Assembly (NCBI GenBank): GCA_023014335.1 | Contig: JAECYW010000002.1 | Coordinates: forward strand, 3,162,001-3,226,000 | Source of the DNA: Galerina marginata | Taxonomy: Eukaryota; Basidiomycota; Agaricomycetes; Agaricales; Galerinaceae | DNA length: 64,000 nt | Reading direction: 5' to 3' | Shown here: piece after piece, positions 11,135 to 22,662 of the stretch | Position numbering within the stretch: the first letter of the stretch is position 1 | Layout of the letters: each line of letters starts with the position of its first letter | Notes under the pieces: model-generated | What the model was told of the DNA's origin: nothing | Database searches by the model: none | The model's input: only the letters and a program-made list of their open reading frames with translations | Made by a program: the position numbers and the translations under genes

Positions 11135-12338
11135 TCACCGTCTCGCACCAGCAGCCTGGGGAGGCACACCAGCATTAGGGGTCAACGCCACACCCACCCA
11201 GCGCTGCACAAGCATCTGTCCCTTCTCCCATACGTTCACGACCACAGGCGGGTTGCCCGGTTTGCGCACGTAAGACTCGATCTTGTTAGAGGTCGCGGTG
11301 ATCGCCTCACGCGTGAAGGCGGACTGGAAATACCGCTGGCGCAAGAAGTGCGCAAAGATAATTGGGGCCATGATCGAGTTCTGGAAGAGGAAGGCGCCAA
11401 AGAAGACGCGGGCGAATATGACGAGCTCCGTGTACGCGACGACTTTCATTGCGGTGTCGTAGTTGGCTGGAGTAATTAGGCACAGATATGACCTGTCAGA
11501 TGGATATACGTGGTCATGTCAGACGTAATGCTAACCTTTAACCCAAGCTTGGAGCTTCTTAGCGAGAGGGTGGGGCTGCGGTGGACCGCCGGCCGTAGCT
11601 GGTGGTCCAGCCTGGAGAAGCTGAGGCATGAGCGTCGTGCGAGTGAACGTCAGCGCGTGGAAGAGCGAGAAGATCATGTATGGCAAGAGCGTGACTGCGC
11701 GAGCAGCAGTTAGACCACGAGTTAGTTCGTATGGAACAAGATACGCACTTGGTACGGGTTTAGAGGTCCACCAGAAAAAGGCGAGCAAGAAGTACTGGAT
11801 GTTCTAAATCCACCAAAGTCAATTGATACCACGATCAACATGCCCTCGGATGCCCGAACAACGTACCTCGTCAAGAAGGGCACGGCGGAAGTACGCGAGG
11901 TTGGGTTGAGGCACCTGTAAGCAAAGGCAATGTGTTACGTCATGTTCCACCGCGCAGCGAGGCAGAGAGAGGAATCAGAACACACCCCCAAAGATTTTCT
12001 ACACCGCGCAAGATCACATCAGTACCTGTGAAAATATCACATAAAGGAAAGAGACGTACTGGCATACGATAGCATAGCTGATCAGCGCGCCGGTGAAGCT
12101 TGCTGAATACGCCAGGAAAATGAGCAGGGGTTTCGCCCACGACGCGGGGTAAGCACGCACCTTTGTACCACCATACCGAGACGGACTTGAAGGTGATCCA
12201 GGCGAGGAAGTATCGCAACGATGAGAGAAGGAGCAAAAAGTGGCCAGAAGCCCACAGATAGTGCTACGAGCGAAGAAAAAGCGGTGTGATGAGGATACAC
12301 ATACGGAGGGAATTGAAACATACCTGAGTAGTTGCCAT
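11135..12338 (-). CDS. TMEM33/Pom33 family ER and nuclear-pore membrane protein
   Basis: The spliced protein starts MATTQ-HYLWASGHFLLLLSSLRYF (tiny first exon at 12338-12324). It continues ...VSVWWYK-ASFTGALISYAIVCQ-KSLG-VPQPNLAYFRRALLDE-NIQYFLLAFFWWTSKP..., then PYMIFSLFHALTFTRTTLMP, and ends with VWEKGQMLVQRWVGVALTPNAGVPPQ. This is the layout of the Tts1/Pom33/TMEM33 family: tetraspan ER and nuclear-envelope proteins involved in ER tubule shaping and nuclear-pore distribution. Every intron has GT-AG borders and consistent phase. A 13-nt micro-exon (11998-11986) is required to read Q-K-S-L-G-V-P-Q-P. HAS1 ends 214 bp upstream on the same strand. Confidence 0.85.
11986..11998 (-). other. 13-nt micro-exon of the TMEM33-like gene
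   Basis: AAAATCTTTGGGG between acceptor GTGTAG and donor GTGTGT. The preceding exon ends CA (phase 2) and the next starts GTGCCTCAACCC. With the micro-exon the junction reads CAA AAA TCT TTG GGG GTG CCT, Q-K-S-L-G-V-P, the conserved family segment. Without it that motif is lost. Confidence 0.8.
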
Positions 12339-12552
12339 TCGCGGCGGTGGATGGAGGCTGCGACTGGGGTGTTGACAGTGAGCTAAGCTGCTTGCAAGAG
12401 TTGGAGTATAAAAAGAGAAGAAAAAAAGGTCGCCTGATGAGTCGGTGTGGTGAGCGACTGGAGTTTCGAACCAAAACGTGGCGTCACACAGGTAGTCACG
12501 TGTTTCGAAACGACGTAATGAATGGTAGATCGATCTAATCTAATCGACAGTG

Positions 12553-14628
12553 CTATCTACTCCAATTTTTGCCCAGCTTCTGCATTTCCCGTCCCTTTCT
12601 AAACCTTTCCTTCTCCACCGCCTTCTTCCCTAGTGTCTCTATCCGCTTCGCCTTGTTATCTTTTCCTCGCATCGGTCCCCGCACTGACCCATCGCCCACT
12701 TGCCCACTGCCCTTCACCTTCTTGACATTCTCCTGCTCGCCATCCTGCTCTTCCTCAGACTCCTCTGTATCCTCGTCGCGTCGCCTCTTCTCTCCTGCGC
12801 GCGCAGATTGTCCTTTCCCCGGGCCAATTGCCAAGTTCACCCGGGGCGGCACTTTGAATCCAAAGGCCTTGCCAATCTTGTTCAGGTCCAATGCATTCAC
12901 GTCAAAGATCTTTTTCAGCGAATACGATGCATATGACTGCAGGTAGGCGCGGTATCCGCTCGACGCTGATCTGTAGAGGTTGTAGTTCTTTTCCAGGAGG
13001 TTCTCGAGCTACGGAGAGCTCGATAAGCATGCCGTCTGCATAAGGGAGACGAAGAAATGCCTCACCTGTGTTTGCACATTCTCGATCCTATCTGCTGGAA
13101 ATACAAACTCATTTAGAGGCACTTTGGCTTCTTTTAGATACCTCAAGAACCCAAGCTCGCTTTCAAGCAGGAAGAGCAAACTCTTTCCAACTTTACCAGC
13201 TCTTGCTGTTCGTCCGACACGGTGGATATAATCGCGGGGGTCGTCAGGCGGGTCGTACTGCACGATGTAATCTACCCGCGGGATATCTAAACCACGCGCG
13301 GCAACATCTGTACAGAGCAGGATACCAGACTCCGCGTTGATGAACTCGAAAAATGTGTTCGTCCGTTTTTGTTGTTTTTGCTTGCCCTGTCAGGTCACCG
13401 CTGTTAGTACCGACCGTAATAGATAAGAAAATATTAAAATTACATGTAGATCCAACACTGGCACATCAATATAATTCAGCAGCTCCGAGTGGTATTTCAC
13501 GGAATTGCAGCTGGAGAAGAACACGATAACTTTTTTCTTCAGATTCTTTTTGAGGAAGGTGAAGAGGAGGAGGAAGCGGCGCTCAGAGGGACAGACGACG
13601 TAGCCTTGCGAGAGGGTAGCTACTGTGCTTGTCGACTCTTCCTTGTCGACGTCGATGTGGACGGGTCCGGGACGGAGGGATATCCGTGCGAGGTCAGTCA
13701 CTTTTGTAGTTTGTGTTGCAGAGAAAAGCATTGTTTGGCGGTCCTCTGGATGAAAATGTATAAATCAAGGACAATTGAAAAGTGAAATGAGACCGACCTT
13801 TTGGTAACATGGCTATGATATCCTTCATCTGCTGCTCGAATCCAATTTCCAATATCCGGTCTGCTTCGTCGATAATGAGGGCCTTGAGATTGCGTCTCAC
13901 GAAACCTTTCGTATCCTATCCCAAAATAAAATTAAAAAAGTATAAGCATCGAGGAATAGGCGAAACAAAAACTCGTAACGTACCCTCAAATGGTCCCACA
14001 ACCGTCCAGGAGTAGCAACCACCAAATTAACACCTTTCACCAGCTTTTCCTCCTCCGCCCTCCGGTTCGCACCACCAATTACAATTCCGAACGTTTGTGA
14101 ATGGTACTTCATCAAGTCCCTCGCAACACCGAAGATCTGTAGCGCTAGCTCTCTCGTAGGTGTGATAATAATAATTCCCGTCCCGTTCATGGGCTTGAAT
14201 TTGAGCCGGTGGAGGAGTTCGATGGCTGGGATAAGGAAGGCGAGCGTCTTGCCTGATCCTGTGCGTGCGGCGCCTAGAACGTCTTTGCCGGTGAGGAGAA
14301 CGGGGATGGATTTTGCTTGTACAGGGGTCATGGTCTCCATGCCCATTTCCGCTAAGGCGCGGGTGGTAGGTGCGGATAGCTCGAGGGTGGAGAAGGGCAG
14401 ACGTTCGGAGGTGGAGGTGCCGGGTTGGGGCTCTGCAACTTCCGTCGGTTGGGATTTTGAGGGTTTTGCGGTGGGTGCTGCTGATGGTTCCGGAGACTCT
14501 GCAGGAGCAGAGGCTGATGCAGAAGTGGAGGAGGGTTGTACTTTCGACGAGAGTTTTTGCTTGGTCTTCTTTTTACTTAGCCCAGAGCCAGAGCTTGATT
14601 CAGCAATAGAATGTGTCGTCTTTGTCAT
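12553..14628 (-). CDS. HAS1: ATP-dependent RNA helicase HAS1 (DEAD box)
   Basis: Nucleolar DEAD-box helicase needed for 40S and 60S subunit maturation. Seen in order: Ser/Ala-rich N-tail, Q-motif region ([15 protein letters not shown]...TPVQAKSIP), motif [15 protein letters not shown], motif Ib TPGR, motif II DEAD ([15 protein letters not shown]), motif III SAT ([11 protein letters not shown]), and the helicase C domain with [22 protein letters not shown] and [11 protein letters not shown]. The Has1-type C-terminal extension follows ([36 protein letters not shown]) and a basic K/R/E tail. Four or more short introns interrupt it. The frame is intact throughout. ATG at 14628 fits; PTH2 starts 198 bp away on the other strand, so the two share a divergent promoter. 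Confidence 0.95.
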
Positions 14629-14826
14629 GATAGAGTATTTTATGGGTGTCCTAGGGTATCCAGAGAAAGTACAAAGAAGAGAACCTTCACAAGACTGTTG
14701 AAGCCAAGCTCAGATGATCAAGGGAGACAGAAAAATCCGTTCGGGAATTGCCGAGGCGTTTCTGGCGTCTTGATCAAGCATTTCGGCGGTTCTTCCTCAT
14801 CACCTCTGCATATACCTGTTGGCAGT

Positions 14827-15815
14827 ATGCCCCATTCACTGGCATCCCAAAGTATGTCCTCGTATTATACCTAAATTATCTGAATTGCTTCTCATAAGCA
14901 TAAAGTCATTCTGGGACTCGTGCTCTCGCTCTCATCCGTCGGTGTAGGCTACCAACTCGGCGCGCTTTCATTACGCGACAAAAGACCTCCAGGACCGGGC
15001 AGCGCTGATCAACGAGAAGTTGAAGAGGTAGATGCGGAAGATAACCCTGAATGGATCGCAGACGGAGACCTTGCAGCTATAAAAGCAGGTTATCTTGAAC
15101 CTTGTAAAATGGTTCGTGCTCTTAGTGTGCAACTCTTGGGTTCGAGTTGCATGGCTCTAACCTTTCGTTGTATAGGTCCTAGTAGTCCGTACGGATCTCA
15201 AGCTGACTCCAGGAAATATATATACCCAGTTGAGTCACTCATATCTTTCCCTGAAGTCTTGGCTTGTCCTAAACGTTGATATGGTCCCCGCCCAGGTGCT
15301 GGTTCGTACCCCTCGATTAAACTTGCTTACCGAGAATTTACTTGAACTCCGGGTGGCTATAGTCATGCAACGTTAGCTTGCTATAAAGCGCTCTCTAAAA
15401 CGAATCAATCGGTTCGTCCATAACTCCTCGTCAGGCTCTACTAAAGATTTAGAATGGTCGAATTTTTTCTAGCTGGTAAAACACTGGGAAAACACAGGGT
15501 AAACACCTCCATACTTTCCCTCCTTCAAAGGGATTTACGTTGGAGTTGCCCTCTCATTTTAGTCAAGCGAAAATCGCACTTAAAGCCAAGTCTGAGGATC
15601 AGTTGCTGGAACTGGAGGCTATCGCGAAGAGTTTGAATCTTTGTGCGCGTTCAGTGCTGGATCCGTATGTTCTCTACTTCGCCATCTCGTTTCTGTCCTT
15701 CTGACGGTGGTTGGGCTGTAGAGAAAAAGGAGAGAATGTACGTAGTGTATTAGCCATCGGCCCGGCTCCTGTTGGGTTAGTGAATGAAGTGACTGGGAAG
15801 CTACGCCTCCTATGA
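14827..15815 (+). CDS. PTH2: peptidyl-tRNA hydrolase 2
   Basis: Releases peptides from prematurely dissociated peptidyl-tRNA; Pth2 proteins are often anchored to mitochondria by an N-terminal membrane helix. The spliced protein has an anchor (IILGLVLSLSSVGVGYQLGAL), a linker, and the full Pth2 fold: CKMVLVVRTDLKLTPGNIYTQ-CCHATLACYKALSKTNQS-LVKHWENTG-QAKIALKAKSED..., LNLCARSVLDP, LAIGPAPVGLVNEVTGKLRLL-stop. Exons are 14827-14851, 14906-15111, 15176-15228, 15296-15301, 15363-15411, 15473-15498, 15563-15664 and 15722-15815. All phases agree. The catalytic-region Q-C-x-H-A motif depends on a 6-nt exon. Confidence 0.93.
15296..15301 (+). other. 6-nt micro-exon of PTH2
   Basis: GTGCTG between an intron ending CCGCCCAG and an intron starting GTTCGT, each flanking intron 61-67 nt. 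It turns the junction into CAG TGC TGT CAT GCA (Q-C-C-H-A), matching the near-invariant QC(S)HA of Pth2. Direct joining of the neighbours would give T-H-H-A and lose the Cys. Confidence 0.75.
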
Positions 15816-16050
15816 GATCGTCTTGTATCACGTAGGCACACCTTTCATCTAATATCCAACGGCTTACTGATCAGAAAGTAGGATGTTATGCGAAATTGAT
15901 AGAGTCTGGTACAATATACAATGGTGGTTACATTACGCCTATTAATGTTGGCCATAAGACTAATAATACAATTATTTTGTTCTTCCTATCCAGAGGCCGA
16001 ACTGCTGCAGGATACGACTAGGTCTGGGCGAATCCGACATATGCTTGGCT
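15816..16050. other. convergent 3' intergenic spacer
   Basis: AT-rich spacer between the ends of PTH2 (+) and the secreted protein gene (-). Nothing else seen. Confidence 0.4.
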
Positions 16051-16691
16051 TCAATCCAACCACAAGCGGCTGCTCCTTGACACCATCCTCGGTCCTGGCC
16101 TGGCCGACATCTTTTTGCTCTTGAGGGTCTTGATCCCAGAAGCTGCGAACCCGCTGTTCGCCATCCCTCCATCACCGGCATTGTCTGTTATCGACGATCA
16201 GTCATATATCTGTTGCCCGTCTGAAAATGTCTATGACATACCTGAGAAGATGGTGATGAGGTCTTTTCCAGCATCGTCCACTGACCCGCCGTCGGCCACG
16301 CCACCAGCGCCGCTGTACGCGTTTCCCACATTGTTGTTACCACCTGGGCTATAAAGATTATCTCCCTTTGCGCCGTCTCGGTGGGCGGAAGGTGTCTTGG
16401 CGATAGCCGGACCTGAACTGGCGAAGCCTCCACGCCCAGCGTTGTCTACATCGAGATGAACATGCTACCACACGTCGTTAACTGATACGACGTACCAGAG
16501 AATAATTTGATGAGGCCGAGTCCACCCAGAAGGCGCGTTCCAGGTGCATTGTTGTGAATTACGGAGCCTCCTGAGGCATGCCCTGCATCTCCGGAATAGG
16601 CGTTGGCGATTTGGTTTTCTGGCACGGGAGCAGCAACTGCGAGGTGACACGCGGCGAGGAAGATAAAGATGGAGGCGTTGATAGAGGACAT
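16051..16691 (-). CDS. secreted glycine-rich repeat protein, unknown function
   Basis: Begins with a clear signal peptide (MSSINASIFIFLAACHLAVA, cleavage near A-A/P). The mature part is Gly/Ala/Ser/Asn-rich with degenerate repeats of the form S-G-D/N-A-G-x-G-G-x-A-x-S-G, e.g. YSGDAGHASGGSVIHN, DNAGRGGFASSG, YSGAGGVADGGSVDD and DNAGDGGMANSGFAASG. Two introns (about 16495-16447 and 16250-16190) each fall after a TCTG/TCAG before an ACAA acceptor exon, so repeat units begin at exon borders in the same phase. The tail is Lys/Arg-rich (IKTLKSKKMSARPGPR) and ends at 16051. A small secreted, wall-associated or effector-like role is only a guess. Confidence 0.72.
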
Positions 16692-17253
16692 GGTGGATAA
16701 ATAGTAATGTGGTGAGTATTGATGGTGGTAGGAATAGAAATGTGTTGTGAATAGGGCTGAGAACTGTAATGTGCGAAACTAGTGATGTGAAATAGGCTGT
16801 TTGATAGGATGATAATAGTTTGAAGGAGACGAACGAATGCTCTAAGCACGTCTTGACGCGCTCGTTTTGTAGTGTCAATCTGCGGCTGACCATTACCTGG
16901 CGTGGTTGGCCTAATTTGGCAGGGAAGATCGACGCGTCTGTCACGTGCACGTCAATGTAACTGACGCCAGATCTCAATCGAATTTGGCAGAATTTTGTGG
17001 AGCGCCTCCAACTACTCTGGCTCTACACGACGTCGTAGCTCCGAATGACCTACACCTCTCCAAGGGTACGCTGATTTCACATAAATATTACAACTCCCCT
17101 CTTTTCTTTTTAATATTAAAAACACCTCTTCAACGAGTTGCCCTGCGGATTCGATTCATATTTCCTCCCTTGCATACCATTTCCCATTCCATACTAAAAC
17201 GTCGTTTCTTATACTTTTAAAGCATCTATATACACGCAAACCACCGCCGAACG
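16692..17253. other. divergent promoter region
   Basis: 562 bp between the secreted-protein gene (-) and the Mpv17-family gene (+). Pyrimidine-rich stretches precede the + strand start (17100-17230). No coding feature. Confidence 0.45.
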
Positions 17254-18277
17254 ATGGCTGCCCTCACTTTGGCACGCGCGTATCAGCATTCCTTTGATAG
17301 TCATCCAAATACCACCCTTGCTGTGACGGGAGGATGTCTGAATGCCCTTGGAGACGCTGTGGCTCAGGTCTCTCAGAATGCGGTACGTTCACTTATTCGG
17401 TTCACAACCGGGAGTATCTAGAGAATGCTGATGTTCTTCTGTTAAATGTGGTTGTAGCTGAAGAAAGAAAAACATGAAGATTTTCGGTACGACGTCGCTC
17501 GTACAATGCGTTTCTTCTGCTTTGGTTTTGCCATAAGTAAGTTCCCATCCGCTACGCATTAAAATGTGGCTATCCGATTAATTTATCATTCGCGCCATCA
17601 GGTCCGGTTATGGGGCGCTGGAATGGCGTGCTGGAGAGACGCTTCCCGCTGCGTCCATTACGAGGCACCAACAAAGTTTCTTTCCCAGCTCTATATAAGC
17701 GTGTTGCCTGCGACCAGCTTGTTATGTGCGTCTTCCCTGTTCCTCCTCTATACTTTCTGGCAGTAATTGAACTGTGTTTTTATTGCGTTTAGGGCCCCCG
17801 CTGGTGTATGTAACCTTGATAAGCCATCACGAGTTAATACTCGCCACTGACACGTTAATTTTGCAGCTCGTATTTTTTATAGGGTCGATGGGCATGATGG
17901 AAGGTCGTAGCCCCCGTCAGATAGGGGACAGGTTCAAAGATCTCTACTTCACTGCTTTGCTTGCCAACTGGAAAGTATGGCCAATTGCACAGGTAAGTCT
18001 TCCCGATTGGCTTTTCTTTATAGATCACCCAACAAAGTTATCCTGCAGCTGGTTAATTTCCGATACATGCCTCTTCCTTACCGCGTACCCTTCACACAAG
18101 CGTGTGGAGTTTTCTGGACATTGTATCTCTCTATTCTCAACTCAAGGTACGTCAGTTCTCCTGGTGCAATGAGGAACCTACACGTGTTCACCGACGACAC
18201 TTTATCTTGGCAGAGAGAGCAAACGGCAAGACGACGAGCTTACTGTGAAACGACTGCAAACGCCAATAGACGCATAA
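17254..18277 (+). CDS. Mpv17/PMP22 (Sym1) family membrane protein
   Basis: Four-helix inner-mitochondrial or peroxisomal membrane protein; fungal Sym1 helps mitochondria under ethanol or heat stress. The spliced protein starts MAALTLARAYQHSFDSHPNTTLAVTG, then LNALGDAVAQVSQNA, a FGFAI-SPVMGRWNGVLER segment, KRVACDQLVMAPAG, GRSPRQIGDRFKDLYFTALLANWKVWPIAQ and LVNFRYMPLPYRVPF, the family signature (W-x-V-W-P-x-x-Q-x-x-N-F). It ends after an acidic/basic tail (ESKRQDDELTVKRLQTPIDA). Six or so short introns; the ATG at 17254 is preceded by a CACCGCCGAACG context. No frame break seen. Confidence 0.9.
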
Positions 18278-18750
18278 GTACCTCAGTCATGAACGACATC
18301 GAAAGTGCCGCAGCCCACCAAAACTCCATCCTACCAACACATCAAGTGACTCCCCATATCTGATGTAAATTTTCATCCCTATGTATATCCATGGACTTAC
18401 CTCTGCTTTATTGTTGTGACACCACCATGTAGCCCTAGTACCAGATTTCGTTATTTCCCTATCTGTACCTTATTTTTCGATTTGTTGTTGCATATTCCAT
18501 CTTGCATACTCCATCTTCCCCCACCTACATACCGTGATGGTTTTTCTTTCTTAACCTCCGGTGCAGTGCCTTTGTATGAGGTGAATTAGATCGCATACAG
18601 TATTGGTCCTTTTTCATTTTGATTATAGGTGTAGACCCCTTCCATACTTAGAGAATAGACAGTTTAAATTGTACCATGCTGTCTTTGAATTCCCAGCTCA
18701 GATGCGTCGTTATTATGCAGCACAATCTACATAGCACAAATGCGAATAAA
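18278..18750. other. convergent 3' intergenic region
   Basis: AT-rich, T-rich spacer between the Mpv17-family gene and UTP4. Polyadenylation signals are expected here. No gene seen. Confidence 0.45.
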
Positions 18751-21700
18751 TCAGGAAGCACCATATTTATGCTTGAAGTACGCCGGTGGTAGCGTCAACA
18801 ACACATCCACAAGCGGCCGCTCTACCACTACCAACTCGTCCTTCGTCAGGAAATCGCAGGCCAGCATAGGGCGATACTGTGTTATCATCTTATAGTCCCG
18901 CCACTGTCCGGGCTCGTTCTCCTCGCCCCCAGAAACTGGCGGTACAGACATCTCGTGCTCGCGGCGCCTCTTTCGCCCGCCTGTGCGCACGGTTGTATCC
19001 AGGCTAACTTTGAACAGCCATGTTGCACCCCAAAAGAGTATATAGCGCGTCTTTCCCTGTTCGTCACCCAGAGAGCGTGCAGGGTCGAAGGAGACGCCGA
19101 GGACGGGATCGTGTGCTTGGGTGAAGCGCTTTGGGAGACTGGCACTGAGCTCTTTGCCCCATGCCGGGAATAAGCGGGTTTCGACATCGAATATCTGCAC
19201 AGTGTTGTCTGGGAAGGCCAGAAGAAGCACAGAGGGGTGCATTGGGTCGAAGGCAAGAGCTTGCGCGGCGCGGGGAAAGGATGGTAGGATGCAGTGGTGC
19301 TGTTATAAATGTGATTAGATATATATTTTAAAGCCGAAAATAGGAAGGCAACAAAACTCACAGATATTAAATCGAGGTTGAAAATATGTGTTCGTGCATG
19401 GTTGTCCGATGTAGCGAGCCATTGACCGTCAGTGCTCACCGCTATCCGGTCAATACTGACAATTGCAGCCAAAGAGCTGACATCCTCGTCGTCCTCGTCG
19501 GCACTGCTTTCACTACTGTTTGCTTCATCTTCATCTTCAGCAGACGAAGCAGGAGGAGCCTGAGAGTCCACACCAGGCTCAGCCATTTCCACGTCACCAT
19601 CGCCGTTCACATGAACATGGCCATTCACTGCGGTGGCGAATTTGTTTGAGGCTCGGCCTTTCATAACCCGGTCATGCGAAATGGAATCCTGAAGCCGATG
19701 GTGGTCGAATCGACGCAGGACGCGAGGCTTGTCGCCTGTGAGGCCGATGACAAGGACGTAAGAAGATATGGCGGTTGACATGACCAGCTTGGACGAGTCA
19801 GGCGTAAATTGGAAAGCAGCAGCACCTGTGGACAGTGGGTGAGTTGAGGAGGCCGGGATGTGCGCTTGGAGGATGGAGGAAAAGTCCTTCATTCGTTTAA
19901 GGTCGATTTGACCAGTGTCCTGTTATTGTACCCACATTAAGAACGGCAAGAAGGAGAAGAGGTGACACAGGTGCTTACATCGGTACGGAGTGAAAATAGC
20001 TTGCTTTCATACAAATCGGAGACAACAAGCCATCTACCATCGTCTGAGATTTCGTGGGTGGTGATATTTGAATGAACGTTGAGATCCATCTCGAGCACTT
20101 TTTCCCAACCACCTTCCCAGGCATCGGAGATGGGTTCGGGCTCTAACACCACCAGGTCGTCTTCCGGCTGCGCTTGTGGAGATCCCGCCTTGCTATCCGG
20201 CTTTTTCTGTATTCTCCAGACACTTAACCCAGCCTCTCGTGCACAAGACACCAACCGTGCCCCTCGCGCGACACCCACAACTCCTCTGGCAACATAAGCC
20301 AATTTCCGGTGATATGAGTCCTCAAATGTTGCCTCGGTGCTCGTGTTCAGCGGATTCATGACTCTAACGACGGTACTTGTGGGAAGCGCGGCGGGTGTTA
20401 GCACGACAGACATGTCGAGCCCTCCAGATGCGAGAACGGGGGCAATATCGATAGCAAATTGTCTTTTATACGACGAAGGCAACGGCGTGTAAGGAGGCCA
20501 AATGGCTAGTGCCCGTACGTCGTGTGAGTGCATTCGTCGAGAGCATGTCTGCGTCCATCGGCTGGATGAGGGACCCTTGTCAGTACTGGATACTTTGACG
20601 AGTGCGAATTGGACGGTTTTTTGGTCCACACCAGATGTGTAGACAGCTTTACCTTCCTGTTGATATAATTCGTTGAGTTTGTCGTTATAGGTGGTTAACA
20701 GATGGTTGGGAACTCACTGGACTTATGGTCATGCATAAGACATCCGCACCATGGGCTTGGAAAGAATACAGTTGTGTACATGTCCTTGAATCCCAGAATT
20801 TGACCGTTCCTAACGAATCACCAGAGACTATTGTGCCATCACTGAAAGGAAATGCGAAATTGAATAATCTTGTTAATCTTGTTGAGCATGAGAAGAGACA
20901 AACCCAAGAACTCCAACAGTCCACACCAAAGTACGCTCGCCTCGTACTTTATCAACTCCCATTCTTTCAACTACCCTTCCACTGGAAACATCCCATTTCC
21001 GCAGACTGCTATCAGAGCCACCAGTGACCAGCCAAGAGTCGGTCCCATTCCTCCTCGTCATCGTCATCGTCGCTGCTCGAACCAGCGGAAGCGTCTGACA
21101 TTTTTTCAGGTTGGGTTTTCCGCGGCACAGGCGGGCCCCAGGCGATGCTCAACATCCGGCACTTCACTCTGTCGAAGCGACGCGAGTGGGTCAAAGTATC
21201 GTTCGCTATGGATAGAATACGAACTGTGCCGTCTTCGCAACCGAGCGCGAGGGACGAAGAGGAAGGGTTGGCCGCGATGGACCATATTGATCCTCCTTGG
21301 GAACTAATGGTTCTCTGCGTAAGAGTTAGGGAATAAGCCAGTAAAATTTAAGGTGAAGGACTAGATGAAGTACCCGTATAGATCCCCGTTCCAGATCCCA
21401 TTCTATGAGCTCACTGCCGCCGCCCGAGCTGAATAAACGAAGGTTCGATTGAACCGGGACCTCGTCTTGTCCTAGATCGTCTGGATGACGAATGACAAAA
21501 ACTAAAGAGTCTACTTTTGATGGAAATGGACCTGGGAGTGTCTGCGGTTTTATCTTGTCAGTACCCATCTAAATGAAAAAGACATAGTCGAACCAACGCA
21601 CTTTGCGCACAACCCATGCCTGCGAACATTGCGACTCCCTTTCTGCGCCCATCCATTCGCAGATATCAATGTTTCCATTCGCATGGCCAACGGCTAGGAG

Positions 21701-21862
21701 CCCAAATCGAAGTGGTTGTTTCCCAGCGGTAGACTTTTTCTTCCCCTTCACTGATGGCAAAGGCAATGGAGGGTATGCCAAAGCAGTTATCGCAGAAGGT
21801 GCATAATCGACAAACCGAGACCGATGGACAGAAAGCGTCACGGTGTCCCGTCTTTTGTCCAT
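18751..21862 (-). CDS. UTP4: U3 snoRNP WD40 protein UTP4 (cirhin homologue)
   Basis: Component of the t-UTP/UtpA subcomplex of the small-subunit processome, acting in early 18S pre-rRNA processing and rDNA transcription. The N-terminus MDKRRDTVTLSVHRSRFVDYAPSAI fits the Utp4 start. WD-type repeats follow: FGLLAVGHANGNIDICEW, LFSSGGGSELIEWDLERGSI, LALGCEDGTVRILS, SWLVTGGSDSSLRKWDVSSG, IVSGDSLGTVKFWDSRT and AVYTSGVDQKTVQFALVK. Then come the second propeller, an acidic insert (DEDEANSSESSADEDDED) and the C-terminal region VLLLAFPDNTVQIFDVE. About ten short introns. The reading frame is intact. It shares a 200-bp divergent promoter with TIM10. Confidence 0.92.
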
Positions 21863-22061
21863 GAATTTTGTTGTAGTCCTGAAAAAACTGAGGCCGACGA
21901 TGGCCTAGTTGTCCTAATATCAGGATGACTGCAGCGTTCCAAAACTTTTTCTCGGCTAATTTGCCCTGATCGGAAACGTGACCGAAATGGAACGGAAACC
22001 ACATTCGTGTCGATTCTCCAAAGTTAGAACCTACCCACACAATCCGCCTCATATTCAACAA

Positions 22062-22477
22062 TGTCGTTCCTTGGAAGAGGTAATGGGCCTGCTCCTGGAG
22101 GCATCAATACGGAAAAAATAGAGATGGCCGTTACGGAGTGAGTTTTGTGTTTCTATCGCGTCACCCAGAATTTCAAACCTTTCCTCTAGGCTTGACACGG
22201 TGACGGACTTCTTCAACCGGATGGTTCAGTCAGTATAGTTGGATGTATCTTACTTCCTTGGAACTAAAGAGATATGGACAGGTCATGTCATGCAAAATGC
22301 ATTGGCACGCGGTACGCGGAAGCCGACCTGAACAAGGGAGAAAGCGTGTGCATTGACCGCTGTGTCGCAAAGTTCAACGAAGTGCAGAAGAAGGTCGGGG
22401 AGAAGCTCCAGAGTCGAGGAGCAGCCAATGCTGCTGCAGGAGCCGGGGGGGCAACTGGTGGATTCACCTCACTATAA
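22062..22477 (+). CDS. TIM10: mitochondrial intermembrane-space chaperone Tim10
   Basis: Small Tim protein that, with Tim9, escorts hydrophobic carrier precursors across the intermembrane space. Starts MSFLGRGNGPAPGGINTEKIEMAVTE, then DTVTDFFNRMVQ, and carries the twin CX3C motif CHAKC...CIDRC separated by 16 residues (CHAKCIGTRYAEADLNKGES-V-C). The C-tail is Gly/Ala-rich and ends GGFTSL. Two short introns (about 22137-22190 and 22229-22276). Length is about 100 aa, normal for the family. Confidence 0.92.
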
Positions 22478-22662
22478 CCTTTTGGACAGCACATCGACCA
22501 TTCATTACTTCATATGATACACAACCAGCACTATTCCAAACCGACGCCATTCTATATAATCCCGTCGATAAGACAAAACTACGACCCCGGCAGTAGATGA
22601 ATTAATGAATAGAGGACCTAGAAACTGCCCCGACACACCCCATATCTCCAGAATAAAACTGT

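Noticed and set aside
15133..15150. tRNA box-B-like GGGTTCGAG
   Set aside because: Falls in a PTH2 intron and has no matching box A or cloverleaf around it.
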